Assembly: GCA_033558025.1 (NCBI GenBank)
Contig: JAUCEF010000008.1
Location: forward strand, 1,612,001-1,676,000
Origin: Phytophthora sp. 'mugwort'
Taxonomy: Eukaryota > Oomycota > Peronosporomycetes > Peronosporales > Peronosporaceae
Direction: 5' to 3'
DNA: 64,000 nt
This document shows, in pieces, positions 31,890-44,200 of the stretch. Under the pieces are notes generated by a model, which saw only the letters and a list, made by a program, of their open reading frames with translations, had not been told where the DNA came from and did no database searches. The translations under genes and the position numbers were made by a program. Every line of letters starts with the position of its first letter. Position 1 is the first letter of the stretch.

Positions 31890-31902
31890 TGGTGCGCGTG
31901 CC
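31890..31902 (+). other. tRNA primer binding site of Gypsy B
   Basis: TGGTGCGCGTGCC begins one base after the LTR end. A TGG start complements the CCA end of a tRNA, as in most Gypsy primer binding sites. The tRNA is not identified. Confidence 0.6.
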
Positions 31903-34284
31903 TGGATCTCTTGGCGACGCGGGACTTCACCATGAGTCCCAAGATGAAGCGCAAGTGAGCAATGGATCGGGAGATGAAGCGCTGATGGAGACTAGATCGT
32001 CGACGGCGTCGCTGAAAGAGAGATCCACAGATCGGTCGAGCGCTGGGAGGAGCTCTGCCGACGGAAGAGAGGATGGACTGGCAACGGAGCAGGAAGAGAA
32101 ACCTCGTTTTCCTCCCTAGGTCCCTTCGGGGACCCCCGCAGGCCTGACGCAAGTCAGGACCTGCCAGACGAAGGTTCGTTCGCGAGAGCGAAGAATCCTT
32201 TATCCACCACCACTCCAGCGGCCTCAAGTGCCACATCTAAGAAGAAGACGAAGCCCCCACGGAAGAACTCAAGGCACCAGATTGGATAGCAACGATCGTG
32301 CTGTATTGAAGTCTACCTGGTCACGATCTAAACTGGAGTCGGTTTAAGTGCGTACGGAGCTGAACGGCTTGCTGCGCAAGGATCCAGTGATGCGGATTGA
32401 TGCGGATCCTGCAGCTGAAGCAGCTTGGATCCCTCACCGCACCTGTGTCGTACCCGTCGTCAACCCCGAACAAGCTGGATGCCGTGACGGATCTGCTGAG
32501 GATGCTGGAAGAAGCCGGCCTCACGGCAGCAGCGTTCGACGCTGACGACCTGTTCCAGTTGGACGCCGACACGATCCGGATCTCGGCCGCGTCGCTCTTC
32601 AACTTGTTGAAACCCCTCGTGGGCGAGCGATCAGCGGCTGCAGCACCCGAGACCAAGACCGAGCACAGCTCGACATTCGAGGCTAGGGATGAATACGTCA
32701 TGTCAGCCGAGACCAAGGCGGCATACACCAGGTCACCGGAGTACCACACCGGATCATCGTAGTACGCGTCGGCTACGTCGGAAGCCGGATCCAGCAGCTC
32801 ATCGGAGCCGCGACGAATGTCGTTTGGACCAGCCGGTGCCGCGATGCTGCAGTCACGTTCTGCGAGCACTTCGGAAGATAAGATCCCGGCTCCGCGCCCG
32901 GTGAGACCGTCGCAATCCCGGATCCGGTCAGCGGGTCCGCCCAGGAACCGACGACTGGTCAGGAGACGTACTTCCAAGCGGCTATGGCACGTCTCCTGAG
33001 CGAACGTCAAGAAGACAGGGCTCCGAGACCGGCTCCGTCCCCACGCGGTCCGGGATCGCTCGATATCGACATGGAACCGGTGGGATCGCAATATCACCAC
33101 CCCGAGCACTGGGAGTATGATCCAGATGATCTCGGCATGGGATCCACGAGAAGCACGGCTACGACAGCGGCAGCAGTCGCTCCGACTGGATAGTCGACGG
33201 TTCAACGCGTCAAGATATCGCCATCTTGGATCTGAAGGAGTTCGTAGGCAAGGATCATGACGAATAGCGTGCACGAGGATGGATCAGCAAAGTCAAGACT
33301 GCATTCATGAGGGATCAAGCTACAGACGAAGGGAAATGCCTTACATTCGCGGATCTGCTTACCGGATCCACGAGGAACTGGTACAGCAGCTGAGCCGATC
33401 CACGCGATCGAAGTGGAGTGACTTGCTCAGGAGCTTCCAGACGCAGTATTGCGGATTGGGAGTCTAGGTAGCATGGCAATACTACCACGCGCGCAAGTGC
33501 GCAGAGGAGACGCCGCTAGAGTATCTGCACCGCCTCAACGTTGCAGGCATGCGCGCGATGCTGAAGATCAAGGATGGCGACGCGAAGGCCCGTCGCGATC
33601 ACATGGAACACTTCGTCGAGACTCTGGGAGACCCGGATCTTGCGGATCAGCTCACACTGCTGCGCTTGGCTGACGCGGATCTGTTGGAGGACGTGCTGCA
33701 CGCGCGCGAGTGGGCGAAGTCGCGGCAGAAAAAGTCGACCGGATCCAGCAAGTACCGATCCAAGCCGAGTCCTGCGCTATCGACGGCGCCAACCCGTTCT
33801 GTACGCGCTATCAAGTCCCTGACTCCGGATCCGAGTTCGGATCGGACTCTGAGGAGTCAGGATCCGAAGGCGAGCTGTGCCGAGCTTACGTGACGGCGGC
33901 GGATGACCAGTCTCAGGCAGTTGCAGTAGCAGTTCCGCCAAGAGCACCGGATCCTGGGCGCTCGAACGATGCGCCATAGGATCCTCGACAGCAGGATCAC
34001 CGTCCGCGTTTCGGCAGAGATGGCCCAACGCGCTGCTCGCACTGCGAATCGCGTAAACACTCGGAGCTTGGATGTTGGAAGCGTCTGCTCTGTCAGAAGT
34101 GCGGTAAGAGAGGATATCCGTCACAGCGGTGCTTCTTCGTGTGACATGGCTGTGGTGAACTCCACGAACACGTCAAATGCCAGATGGGAGAGTTCTACAA
34201 CCTCATCCGTCAGTGGTTCAACCCCAGCAAACATCCGGGCCTACTAGGACTACTACCTGAGGCTGCTGAGAAGATGTTAAACTA
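31903..34284 (+). pseudogene. Gypsy B gag, decayed
   Basis: The plus strand encodes a charged, low-complexity N-terminal region, then a capsid-like region (LVQQLSRSTRSKWSDLLRSF, YYHARKC, EYLHRLNVAGMRAMLKIKDG, DLADQLTLLRLADADLLEDV) and two Cys-rich clusters at about 34030-34190 (CSHCESRKHSELGCWKRLLC, CQKCGKRGYPSQRC, HGCGELHEHVKC) typical of nucleocapsid zinc knuckles. It ends at the stop after EKMLN. Several frameshifts and stops interrupt it. The GGATC word density is extraordinary in this part. Confidence 0.75.
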
Positions 34285-34350
34285 GGACGCTCGCCGGTTT
34301 TGAACCCGGTACGAGACAAGCGTTCTAGCTCATCATCTATGTATTTGTAG
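34285..34350 (-). other. tRNA-Thr-like fragment
   Basis: On the minus strand the DNA reads GAGCTAGAACGCTTGTCTCG, TA and CCGGGTTCAAAACCGG. This resembles a tRNA with CTTGT-CTCGTAA (anticodon CGU, Thr) and a T arm (GGTTCAAA), but with about 10 bases missing after the anticodon loop. No matching 5' acceptor strand is present. It is a degenerate tRNA-derived sequence (for example a SINE head) or chance; not a functional tRNA. Confidence 0.3.
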
Positions 34351-34559
34351 AGAAGAAGCCGAAGGATCAGGTTAGCGATCGCAAACTGATCTATTTGGTA
34401 ATACGTATGAAATAAGAATTTACGGCTATGGTTGCAAGTCTTCGACCTGTTGACGACTACCAACGATCCGAGGTCACGGTGACTTTGGATCTGCGCCAGG
34501 CGAGTCGCGTGAATACTGGAAGTACCATGTACTGGGCAAACACTTCAAGCAGGCGAAAG

Positions 34560-35160
34560 CGAAGAGCAAGATCAATAACGTCAAGGATGTGGCGCTTCTC
34601 GACTCAGGATCCGAGGTGTCAATCATCGACGCCACATTTGCTCGTAAGGTAGGATGCCATATCGACACAAGTCAGAGTCAAGAATGCCTCGGAATTGGTG
34701 AAAAGCTGTATGTCGCGGAAGGACGCACATGGATCAAGCTTATCATGGCGGGATCCTTGGCGTACTTCTACGACGTCTGGGTGGGAGACGCTCTGCCGCC
34801 GGACTACCAAGCTATCCTTGGCATGGACGTCATGTTCCCGGATGGGATCTGGCTGGATCTCGGCGACGGATCCATCTGTCTGCCGGACGAGGTGCGAGTC
34901 ATGTTGCAGGTGCGCCGCCACATCTTCAACCACAGAGCCCACCCGGTGTTCGTGGGCGAACATCTGACGGTGGGGGTCGCCGAGGCCATGGAGCTCCCGC
35001 TGCGGATCCGTGTGTCTGACAATGAAAAGCTGTGGTTAGCCCGCGGTGAGCGCTGGGTACCCACCCTGGTTAAAGCTCCAGGCAGGATCCGCTACTTGCA
35101 TCTCACGAACCTGGGCGACGCAAAGCTGATCTTGAACAGGGACGTGCGAATCGGATTATG
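34560..35160 (+). pseudogene. Gypsy B aspartic protease region
   Basis: An open stretch of 190 codons contains VALLDSGSEVSIIDATFARK with the catalytic DSG triad of retroviral-type aspartic proteases, followed by YFYDVWVGDALPPDYQAILG and MDVMFPDGIWLDL, which matches the second half (ILGMDFM). It continues into a conserved linker (AHPVFVGEHLTVGVAEAMEL). It was originally part of the gag-pol polyprotein and is now separated from gag and RT by stops. Confidence 0.75.
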
Positions 35161-36300
35161 ACTGACCAGTGATCACATTCCTCGCCAGCCGGGCTTCGTC
35201 TCTGTAGGTTCCCGACGCTACGCCGAGTGGCAAACCTTGGCGTTGGAAGCCACTACGGATGCGGCATCAGCCGTAGCAGCGGCGACGCCAGCGCCGGATC
35301 TGGAGCCCGCAGTTGCCGAGTCGAGTACGACAGGTCGACCAGGATCCTGGCGCGACCGAAGGCCCCTGAATCCGCAGAAGTGAGGACGAGCGCTAAGAGC
35401 CGTACAGGGTGGCGGTGACCGCCCTCTGAATACCAGTCAGGGACGGAACGGTGCGGCACTGAGTTGAGACATGAGCGTAATCACGCCCCGTCTCGTGCAC
35501 CCGGTATCGGTGACGTGCATGCGGGATGGACAATCGGCGCAAAGGTCGCGATATCTGACGGAGGCCCAAGAGAAGCCCTGACGGCGCGAGAGGGTGCGGC
35601 AGGCGCGCCCGACGGCGGTGGCCAAAATGAGACCTCGGACGACCCCGCCCCAGCGGGGTCGTCCGAGATCGACCCGCCGACCGACGTCACTGTCGCGACG
35701 CGTGTCGCTGATTTTTCGGTGGGAAATGCGAGGCGATCAGGCGGCCAGTCACCAGGCTCTGTACAAGGACCAAGCCATAATCTCATATCGCCAGGAACGC
35801 CCGACGGCCGCCTCGCCTAGCAAAGGTTGGAGTTGCGCGCTCGGGCCTGGTGGGGAAGATGCGCCAGGGAAAGGCGAATCGAACGGTGCCGCTCACGAAG
35901 CCGACATAAGCTTGGGGGCTAAACAATCGCCGTTGATCGATGTGCTGGAGTCAGGTGACCTTCCGGAAGTGGATCTCCCGTCGGAGACGTTGGATCAAGC
36001 CACACGGCTTCCAATCGAGGATCCCGCGGACAAGCCGAGGCCCGAGTCATGGATTTCGCGGAGGATCGCACGACGGAAGCGGCAAGGACGGATCTGTACG
36101 GTGGCACAAAGGTACATGACGACTCGAAGGAGGATCCAGTAAGGATCACGAGATCTGCTACCACGACGGAGGCACCGCTGCACGCCGAAGAAGTGCAAAG
36201 CGAGCTGGCTCTGCTGCCGGCGGTAGCACCCACCACGGACAAGGTGCCGATCGAGGATCTGCAAGTGGGGAATCCTGAGGTGAACACAGAGGAGGAGATC
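35161..36300 (+). pseudogene. Gypsy B linker between protease and RT
   Basis: Low-complexity, Ser/Asp/Arg-rich coding remnants in shifting frames, without a recognisable domain. Position and GGATC-rich composition assign it to the element. Confidence 0.5.
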
Positions 36301-37680
36301 CGTTAGCTGCGGGACATTATCTGGCCCCACCGGCACTTGCTGATCGGCAAGGGTAATGCGCTGCCTCCTGCAGCTGTGGGCGTGGAATGTGGCATCGACA
36401 TAGGAAATGCCACCCCGATCGCACAGCGCGTGCGAAAGATCGCCCCCCATTCCGCGAGAAGGTATCGGATCTGCCAAAAAGACTGCTGTCGGCCAAGATC
36501 ATACGGCACTCAGCGTCTCCTTGGGCATTACCAACCGTGGCGATCATCAAGAAGAATGTTGTGTATTGATTAAGGCCTGGTCAACGGTCTCACCAAGCTG
36601 ATGGTCTACCCGATGCCCCTGATCAACGATCTGCTTGAGGATCTAGACAAGGTGCGGTGGTATTGCTCGCTGGATATGGCGAGCGGCTTCCGGGTTGTGT
36701 CTATGACGGATCGCGCTCGAAATGGCATGCGGTTCCACTCAAATAGGCCAAACGGCGTGGTGAATGCCGATAGCAGGATTGAAGAACGCCCCACAGATCT
36801 ACCAGAGGCTGATCGACAACGCACTGTACGGCTTCTTGCGGATTCCACAAGCAGCGGATCGAGGATCCTCAACGGGCATCTTCGAAGGAGGAGATCCGGA
36901 GGAAGTAGGTGAACCTTCCGTACTGGGGCGTCGATCCTACATCGATGACATCCTTATTACGGCCGGGTCCTGGGATCATTTGTGCGAAAGAGTGAAGATC
37001 CTGCTCGCGGCCGGTGACAAGTGGATATCTCAATCAGTGTCGCGAAGAGTTTCTGGGGACAGAAGAAGGTAGATTACCTCGGACATCGTGTATCCATCGA
37101 AGGCTTGGAGGCTCATCCATCCAAAGGATTTCAGTGCGCTGGTGCATCTGCCATTCCCGAGATCTCTACGGTCTATGCAGTCGGTCTTGGGTAGTCTAAA
37201 CTACTACGGACGCTTCATCGAAGACATGGCGATGTACGTGTCGGTGTTGTACGAGCTGAGGGAGGTGGATTTCGCCGCGATGCGTGCTGAGAACAGGATC
37301 GCTGTCAACGAATGGAAGATCGGCCGAGAGATCCTCGAAGGTTTCTCGGGGTCTCCAGCTCGATCAAGATCCGGAGGCATCGGCGTCGAAGTGGATCCGA
37401 GCTAGGAAGCGTTCGCCACCCTGAAGAACATAATCGCGACGACCCCGATCCTCCAGCATTTCGACCCCGAGAAACAGCCTGTGCTGATCGTCTATGCTAG
37501 CGAGTGGGCAGTGTCCGCCTCCTTGATGCAGAATCACGATGGCACATATTTGCCCGTGATGTTCGAGAATCGCACGTTGAAGTCGAACGAGTTGAACTAT
37601 GGCGTCGTGGAAAAGGAAGTGCTAGCGTTGCTGCGTATGCTGGATCTGGTTATTCGATGCTGATCGGCAGATTAATGGTT
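36301..37680 (+). pseudogene. Gypsy B reverse transcriptase and RNase H
   Basis: Blocks appear in order across frameshifts: PMPLINDLLEDLDKVRWYCS, LDMASGFRVVSM, LKNAPQIYQRLIDNALYGFL (read in a shifted frame), the active-site SYIDDILI at about 36940, KVDYLGHRVSIEGLEAHPKD, VLGSLNYYGRFIEDMAMYVS, and the RNase H-like IVYASEWAVSASLMQNHDGT, YLPVMFENRTLKSNELNYGV and EKEVLALL. The YIDD box is intact but the polyprotein is not, so the copy is dead. Confidence 0.85.
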
Positions 37681-38535
37681 CGTCGGTTACGTCATCGCTA
37701 AGGCGAGTGCGTCCTGAACAGCCCAAACGATCGCGGAGTCCTACGAGGAATGTGTGTTCCGATGCTTCGGTGCGAGTGAGGTGATCCGGTATGACAGGGA
37801 GCCGGGCTTCATGTCTAACTTCTTCAAGATGTTCAATCGGATCCTGGGCCAGAGACAGCGAGCCACCATGGCTTATAGGCTTCAGGCGAACGGGATTGCG
37901 GAACGCATGGTGCAGACGGTGACGAGATCCATCAAGATGTATGTAGAGGACGAGAACCAGCGCGACTGGGACGAGTATGCCGAGCGCCTAGCGTTCGCTG
38001 TCAATACGGCACATGATCGGATCCGAGGTGATACCTCGTTTTATCTTGCGCACGGTTGGGATCCACGCACGACGCTGGAGGCAACTCTCCCGCTGGGAGC
38101 ACGAGACGCCGAGATCGGGCTCTACGCCGATGGCGGTACCGGATCCAACGCTATTACCGGCAGGCGAGAGCGGACTGAACGAGAGGCTGAAGAAGGCTAT
38201 TGCGGATCGGTACGAACGCCACAATGACAGCGTGGATCCGCATCGGATAGAGGCTGGCACCCGAGTGTGGCTATATCTGGATCAAGTCAAGGAAGGATAC
38301 GCGCGGAAGCTAGCGCATATGTGGCATGGCCCTTTCCGAGTGTTGGAGATGGTGCAACCTTGCGGCTCGACTGGAGACAGCCGGGACAGACTATCACCTT
38401 TTTCCGGTGGTGCATGTGTCCAAGTTGAAGCCTATGAGAACATTCCCGGATCGACCAACGACACACTGGTCGGTCGATGAGGCGGATCGTCTCGACTTCG
38501 ACGAGGCGCTGTTACCTGAAGACAGCTGGATCGAG
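37681..38535 (+). pseudogene. Gypsy B integrase
   Basis: The integrase core remains as VIRYDREPGFMSNFFKMFNR, ATMAYRLQANGIAERMVQTV and AFAVNTAHDRIRGDTSFYLA. The C-terminal GPY-type region reads GTRVWLYLDQVKEGYARKLA and HMWHGPFRVLEM. The N-terminal zinc finger and the first catalytic Asp lie in a deleted or scrambled piece near 37680-37740. Confidence 0.8.
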
Positions 38536-38537
38536 AG

Positions 38538-38720
38538 CTAGAAGAACGGGAGTACGAAGTCGAGAAGATCAACGACATGAGGTCGGGCCGCCGAACACGC
38601 TATGGACAATCACTGCGCAAGTTCAAGGTACACTGGTGAGGCTACGACGAGCCTACCTGGTTTGACGAGGCGTATCTGAACTATGGAGCACTGTTGCGTG
38701 AGTTCCTGCAGGACCGGGCC
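38538..38720 (+). pseudogene. Chromodomain of Gypsy B (chromovirus)
   Basis: One frame reads EREYEVEKINDMRSGRRTRY, SLRKFKVHW, stop, GYDEPTWFDEAYLNYGALLR. This is a chromodomain (YEVExIxxxR, KVxWxGYdexTW) with a single TGA between W and GYDEP. Chromodomains at the integrase end steer chromovirus insertion to chromatin marks. No 3' LTR follows: homology to the element stops near 38750. Confidence 0.75.
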
Positions 38721-38869
38721 AAGAGGAGTCGCTTTCAGGCGATGCAGTGGCCATTTGTCCTAGCTCAATTTTTCCACCCAGGTTGTCAGGTCTGCTTACC
38801 TGCTCGTCCATAATTCTCCCAGCCTGCTACACGGGGTTGAATCCATGTCCCTAGCAGTTGTTGTAGCGA

Positions 38870-39990
38870 GTTAATTGGTGTTTTCCCCGTCACTCTCCCG
38901 CTTCGCCCGATGTCCTGTCGGGGTGATACACCATATCCCTACTGCGTCGTTGCCCCCCCCCCTAATGCCTATGAGCGCCACGCGTCGTAGTATACATCTC
39001 GCCGCTGGATTAACCATTGGAGCGTGTGTTTTACGCGCTAAGTCTTGCAAGCAATTTGCACCGATGCCAAACCAACGCCTCCTGATTGTTTCGGCGTGAA
39101 AAGCAGGCCTGGGTTTATTTTGTGCCGACTTGCCTCTGTGCTGGTGGAGTACCTCGATAGAAATCTTGTTTTTTGCAAGGTCAGCAGCTGCTTATCCGCC
39201 CATTTTGGCATCTCGAATGCCGCTGCCGTGTAACACATGATGACATTGAGAATCACGACCCTGTTATCGACACGAGTGGAGATTTGTGTTGCCGTTGCTA
39301 ATCGCCGTTGGACGTTGCGGATTCAGGTCGCCCAGTTCGCGTCCGTGAGCTCTCCTGTTCCAACCGCATATCCTAGGTACCGCACCGTGTCTCCGTGCAT
39401 CAGCACCGGTATCCCCTGGAAGTCGTGTAATTCCACTGCCTTGTTCAAAAAAATGATACAACTTTTCGTTGGCTGTACCTGCAGGCCCAACAGTCTACCG
39501 AAGTGCTTGACTATGTTCATCACTCGCGGGAGTTGCCGCGCTTCATGAAGGAAGACCGTGGAGTCATCCACAAAGGCTGAGAATCGTGTTTCTCACCTGA
39601 TCTTCCTAGCATCTCAATTTCTGTTATTGCTGGGTCCTGTCGAATTGCCAGGGCTAGTATTTCCGCTGCTATCAGGAATAGCAGTGGCGCCAGCCGGCAA
39701 CCTTGTCGTATTCCCGAGATCACCTCCTGGAGCTCCGATAATATAGAAATCGTGCAATTGTTCCTGCGTGAAGTCTTCGAAGCATCGCTACAAAATCCGG
39801 CGAGAATCCAAAAGTAGGAACACTTTGTGTAAACCCGAACTAACAGTACTAACGAGGAAAACGCGTAGCGGCCGTACTGTTGAAGCACATGCAGGTACTG
39901 GCGCGGACCCGCAAGGGTGAGTTCTGGTGTAGATAAACCTGGGCTAGACGAAGCGGATCTCATACCCAGGCGCAATGAACAACGAAAAAT
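38870..39990 (-). mobile_element. LINE (non-LTR) reverse transcriptase relic, minus strand
   Basis: On the minus strand the blocks read [60 protein letters not shown] (FVDD active site), GLQVQPTKSCIIFLNKAVEL, VRYLGYAVGTGELTDANWAT and, after frameshifts, KTRFLSRYSTSTEASRHKIN and PKQSGGVGLASVQIACK. The order G-RQGC-PLAP, FxDDS, K-C--- and YLG is that of non-LTR RTs. The part before GIRQGC is short, so it is 5'-truncated as usual for LINEs. Frameshifts inactivate it. Confidence 0.8.
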
Positions 39991-41236
39991 TGAAATACGA
40001 GGGAGTTATCTGCGTGTGAGAATAGAATGCCTGACTTTGCATTCTGCGGGAACTGTGGGCTCGTGAGGGCGATAACCAGACAGCGACAGCTGCAGCCATC
40101 AGGGAGAAGTCCTGCCCGAGGTGCGACAAGACTGTGCTCACTTCTGTCGCCAATCGGAGTATTATTTCTTACACCCGTTCCAGCATTTTGCTTGACGAAC
40201 ATAACGATGATTCAGGACGCGCGCCCCGTTTCCCCACAAAGCACTAGGCGAATGAGTATATCCACTCTGCATTGTCTGGAAGTATCCGATACAGTGTCAC
40301 CAAATCTGCGCTCAATGCGTTCATGTGAAGGCAAACGTGCCCGTGCTTTTATGTTTGTCGCAACTCCTCGTGCCAAACACTTTAACTTGGAGTATGCAAG
40401 CTGGAAACCGCGGATGGATCAAATGCCCGACACGCTTGCGACGTCTTTATTACTCTCAGTACGACGTACTACATGGTAGTACTTAGTACTAAGCGACTAG
40501 GAAGTTTAACGAGATAAAGGAAAGTGTTTCGTGGTCTTATGAATTGGACCGCAGAAGCAATTGGATCGATGAAATGAACGAGTACGGTGCGTCTTGGTCG
40601 TGCGGTCTCATACGCATGGAGTTTGTGCATAAAAAGAAGAAAACAAGCAAAAGTACGGAGGAGGACCACAAACGTTCGTCGCCTTTTCGACAAGAACTAG
40701 ACCGAGTACTGTTTTACGAACAGCACTCTGAGTGTACTACTACATTTTAGCCACCCACCCTCATGTACATACTGTTGGAAAGGAGAGCCGATCCGGCGGG
40801 AGATCAGAGCGACAAGGTGACGAGTACGCAGGCCAGCACGACGATAGCACATGTGAATGGGACGAGAACGTTTGGTTGAGATATGATGCCACGAGAACGA
40901 GACTACAACAAGGAGGAAGCTCCTGTAACGGCGGAACCTGCGGCATTAAAGCCAATCCCTTTTTAATCCACTTTCTAGCGCGCATTTTCCCCTTTCAACA
41001 CATACATTGTTATTATCGCGCGTTGTCACATATAGTCACATCACGGTATTTGGTTTTTATTTTCGCCACAGCAAATACCGGTATTAAACATGATCATAAC
41101 TGTACGTTTTCGTTGCATTTGAGCCCGTAACGATGCCGCCCTCGTAAAGTCTCCTAGCAAATGTGTAATCTATTGTTGCTCATAGCTGCTGTCTCTATCT
41201 CCAGCGTGTTTGCCTTGCACAATACCCGTGTCTTCC
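39991..41236. other. Gene-free region, upstream of the ARM gene
   Basis: No recognisable gene. Open frames at 40027-40479 and 40732-41130 lack motifs. The last few hundred bases must hold the promoter of the armadillo-repeat gene, but no convincing Inr match was found. Confidence 0.45.
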
Positions 41237-44200
41237 ATGGACTTGACTGCGCTCTGGTATCGCGAAAAGACTCGCCTCGCAGCAGAACTCCATAGCAACA
41301 GCGTTCTCCCGAGTACCGGAGAGACCAGAGCTAGTTTCTCACTAGTGAAGGATGTCAGCCAGCCACCAACTAGTAATAACCGCCCGAAGAACGTCATTAC
41401 CGTTCCAAGCCCGACACTCGCCTTAAAGAACAAATCGAGAGCATTATCCACACCCAATGCCAACTACTTGAGCGATCGAGATCGAGTCTTCCACCTGCTA
41501 ATTGAGTCCAGCATCGCCCCGTTGGCTTCTGAGACCTTCGGCAGTAACGAATTCGCTATGGAATATGCCGGTCGAGCTGCTGGCCGCTTTGTGCCACCAC
41601 CAGCCCCAGACCAACTCGGATCTGCTTCACCAGCTCCGCCTATTGCGACTTCTTCTCCCTCACGAGGTCGACACCAGTCAATTCGTGTCGCTTCGCTCCC
41701 TCTCCACGTCTCGACGCCGTCATCTTCCGTACAGGTTGCTCAACCAGCAGCGTCGACTGTGACACTTACAAAGAATCCCCCAATTCTCGCCAGGAAGAAC
41801 GGACGGAAGCGTGCTGAGTATTCCTCACAAACTCTCAAGCCATACGTCGGTGATATGTTTGGCACTCGTGGTGATTATATCGATGGGTTGCTCTACATGT
41901 CTCGTATGAAGAGAAGTTACCAGGTCATAATCTCGAGTACCGAGCCACGAGGCAAAAAGATAGAGTATAACTTGACTAATCTTCCCTGGACGGAGCTCGC
42001 ACGAGTGGAAGGACGAAATGTGTTGAAAGACGGCGTGTTAGACGCGTTTGCAGTCGCAGGAGGCGAAGTATCCAGCGCTACTCGTCATACTGGGGCCTCT
42101 ATTGTCGTCACCATCCCGACTCAAGACGAGGGCGAACCAGGTTCGACGTTGACTGGCGTTCAACGCAAACAGCAGCAACGATGTTCACTCACACTGAGTA
42201 ACTGGAGCTTTAACCCCGAGAACGCCCGTCTGATGGTGCAGGAAAACGTAGTCGAGGCTCTCATCCGGCTGTGCAAAGACGGCGACAAAGCCACTCGATT
42301 GCATTGCGTCACTGCCTTAATGAATCTATCGCATCTCGCTGAACTGCGCCGTGTGATCGTCCAACAGGGAGCTGTGAAGACTGTGGCTGAAATTGTTAAC
42401 GATCTCGAAGACAAAACGATCCGAACAGCATGTGCCATTACGCTGTGTAATTTGTGTTCATTACAGGGACAAGAAGGGCTCTTGGTCGACGATGGAGCTG
42501 TGAGTGCGCTCTCGACTTTGATCAATGAACACGAAAACGTCGCTCATATCTGTCGCTGCGCCTTGTTCAACCTCACGTGCGTCTCGCAGTCTTATCATAA
42601 AATCGAGAGCGTTTTGAAAGCGTTTCTCGCGCTCACATCCCCACGAAATAATAGCCAAGGATTTGCCGGTCAGAAGGAGGAAAAAGACGACGATATCACT
42701 GCTAAAGCGCTGTGTAATTTGTCCAATTTGACGCGCATTCGACTGCGTCTCCTGGAAGAAGGCATTGTCAGTGCCATTGCCGCGTTGCTTCATCCCAATT
42801 CCTCAGTGATCCACGAACTGCTCGCGTATATTTTACTCAATCTGTCGCGACTTCCGACGTGTCGGAACGAGATGGTGGCAAAAGGATGCATGAACACTTT
42901 GGTCGCTCTCGCAGGTGCGTCGCGTGGTATGAAGACAAAGTATTTGCTAGGGATCACGTTATGGAACTTAAGTCGAGACTCTGGCAATGCCGTACGAATG
43001 GTACTTGAAGGACTTGTAATGCTTGTGAATGACTTGTGTCGACGGGTACATGGTGCGGAAGACAGAGAGAGTGACACTAGACGAGACTTTGAAGACAACG
43101 GAGCTGTCTCTGTGACTAGGAAAGACGACGAACTACTGCAAGTTTGTGCTCGTACACTGTTCAATGTGTCATGTTGTGAGGATGCTCGCTCCAAGCTTGT
43201 AGAGCGCGATGCCGTCACCACTTTGTCGTCGATCTCTCGACGCTCGAGTGGAAATGACGCCAAGCAAATGTGCACCTTGGCGCTGTGTAATCTGCTTAGT
43301 GTACAGAAAGCAGCAGCGGATATTGTCACGGCAGGAGCGATCACTGCGTTAATTCAACTGAGTATGGCGTCCGGACAGTCGTACGAGACTCGAAACTTGT
43401 TCTCCAAGGCTTTGCACGGCCTTTGTAACAAAACCGCCACGCGCTCTGCTGTGACGGAAGCCGGCGTGGTTCCGGCGCTGCTGTTCCTGTCTAGTCTTAA
43501 TGAGGTTTATAATCAGGACGATGTCGTCATATCCGAACAATCTGCTCGAGTCTTGAGTGAAATTCGCGCTCGATGCACAGCAGCATTTGCGTGCTTGGCT
43601 ACTGATGTCCACACTGCAGCGCAAGTGTGCAATGCTGCTGTCGTGCAATGTGTGACGCGAATTCTGGTGCTTGAACGCTTTAACGTCGCGAGTGAGCGGT
43701 TTTGCTGCTCCTGTTTGAGTCTGCTATGTCGAGATGAGCAATGTTCGCGCATTATGGTTGAAGTGGGAGCGATTGAAAAAGTGCTCGCGACGTGTGTGGA
43801 ATCGCAGGACCGAGAGAGCAAAGCTTCTTGCTGCCATGTGCTCGCCAGTGTCTCGTGTCATCCAAGTTGCTGTCTGGCACTAGTCCGTCTCGGAGTGATC
43901 TCAGTGCTAGCCACACTAGCAAAGATCAAAGACGACGCCAGCATTCAACGCTGTTGTGCCATCACATTGGCCAATCTGTCGGTTGAACCGGAACTTCGAG
44001 AAACTTTGGCGTCGGCTGGTATTGTCGCCATCGTCTCTGTGCTGAGTAACTCGTACAGTGAAGACAGTCAACGGGATTGTGCCAAAGTGCTGTGTAACTT
44101 GTCGTGTATCCGTGGGAAGGAAGCTGCTCTCGTTACAGAAGGTGCGGTGGGTGTCTTGATGATGATTAGTATGGTCCGAGCGGTCAGTCTCTCCACGAAA

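Noticed and set aside
31400..32236. 278-codon minus-strand frame over the Gypsy B LTR and leader
   Set aside because: It spans an LTR, PBS and gag antisense; the open frame is a by-product of low stop density there.
32321..33274. 317-codon minus-strand frame
   Set aside because: Antisense to gag remnants; no protein-like features and the plus strand has the capsid-like text.
34285..34350. Functional tRNA gene
   Set aside because: The 3' half of the anticodon arm and variable loop are missing and no 5' acceptor strand pairs.
41210..41236. Start of the ARM gene at 41210
   Set aside because: The codon is TTG; the first ATG after the in-frame stop is at 41237.
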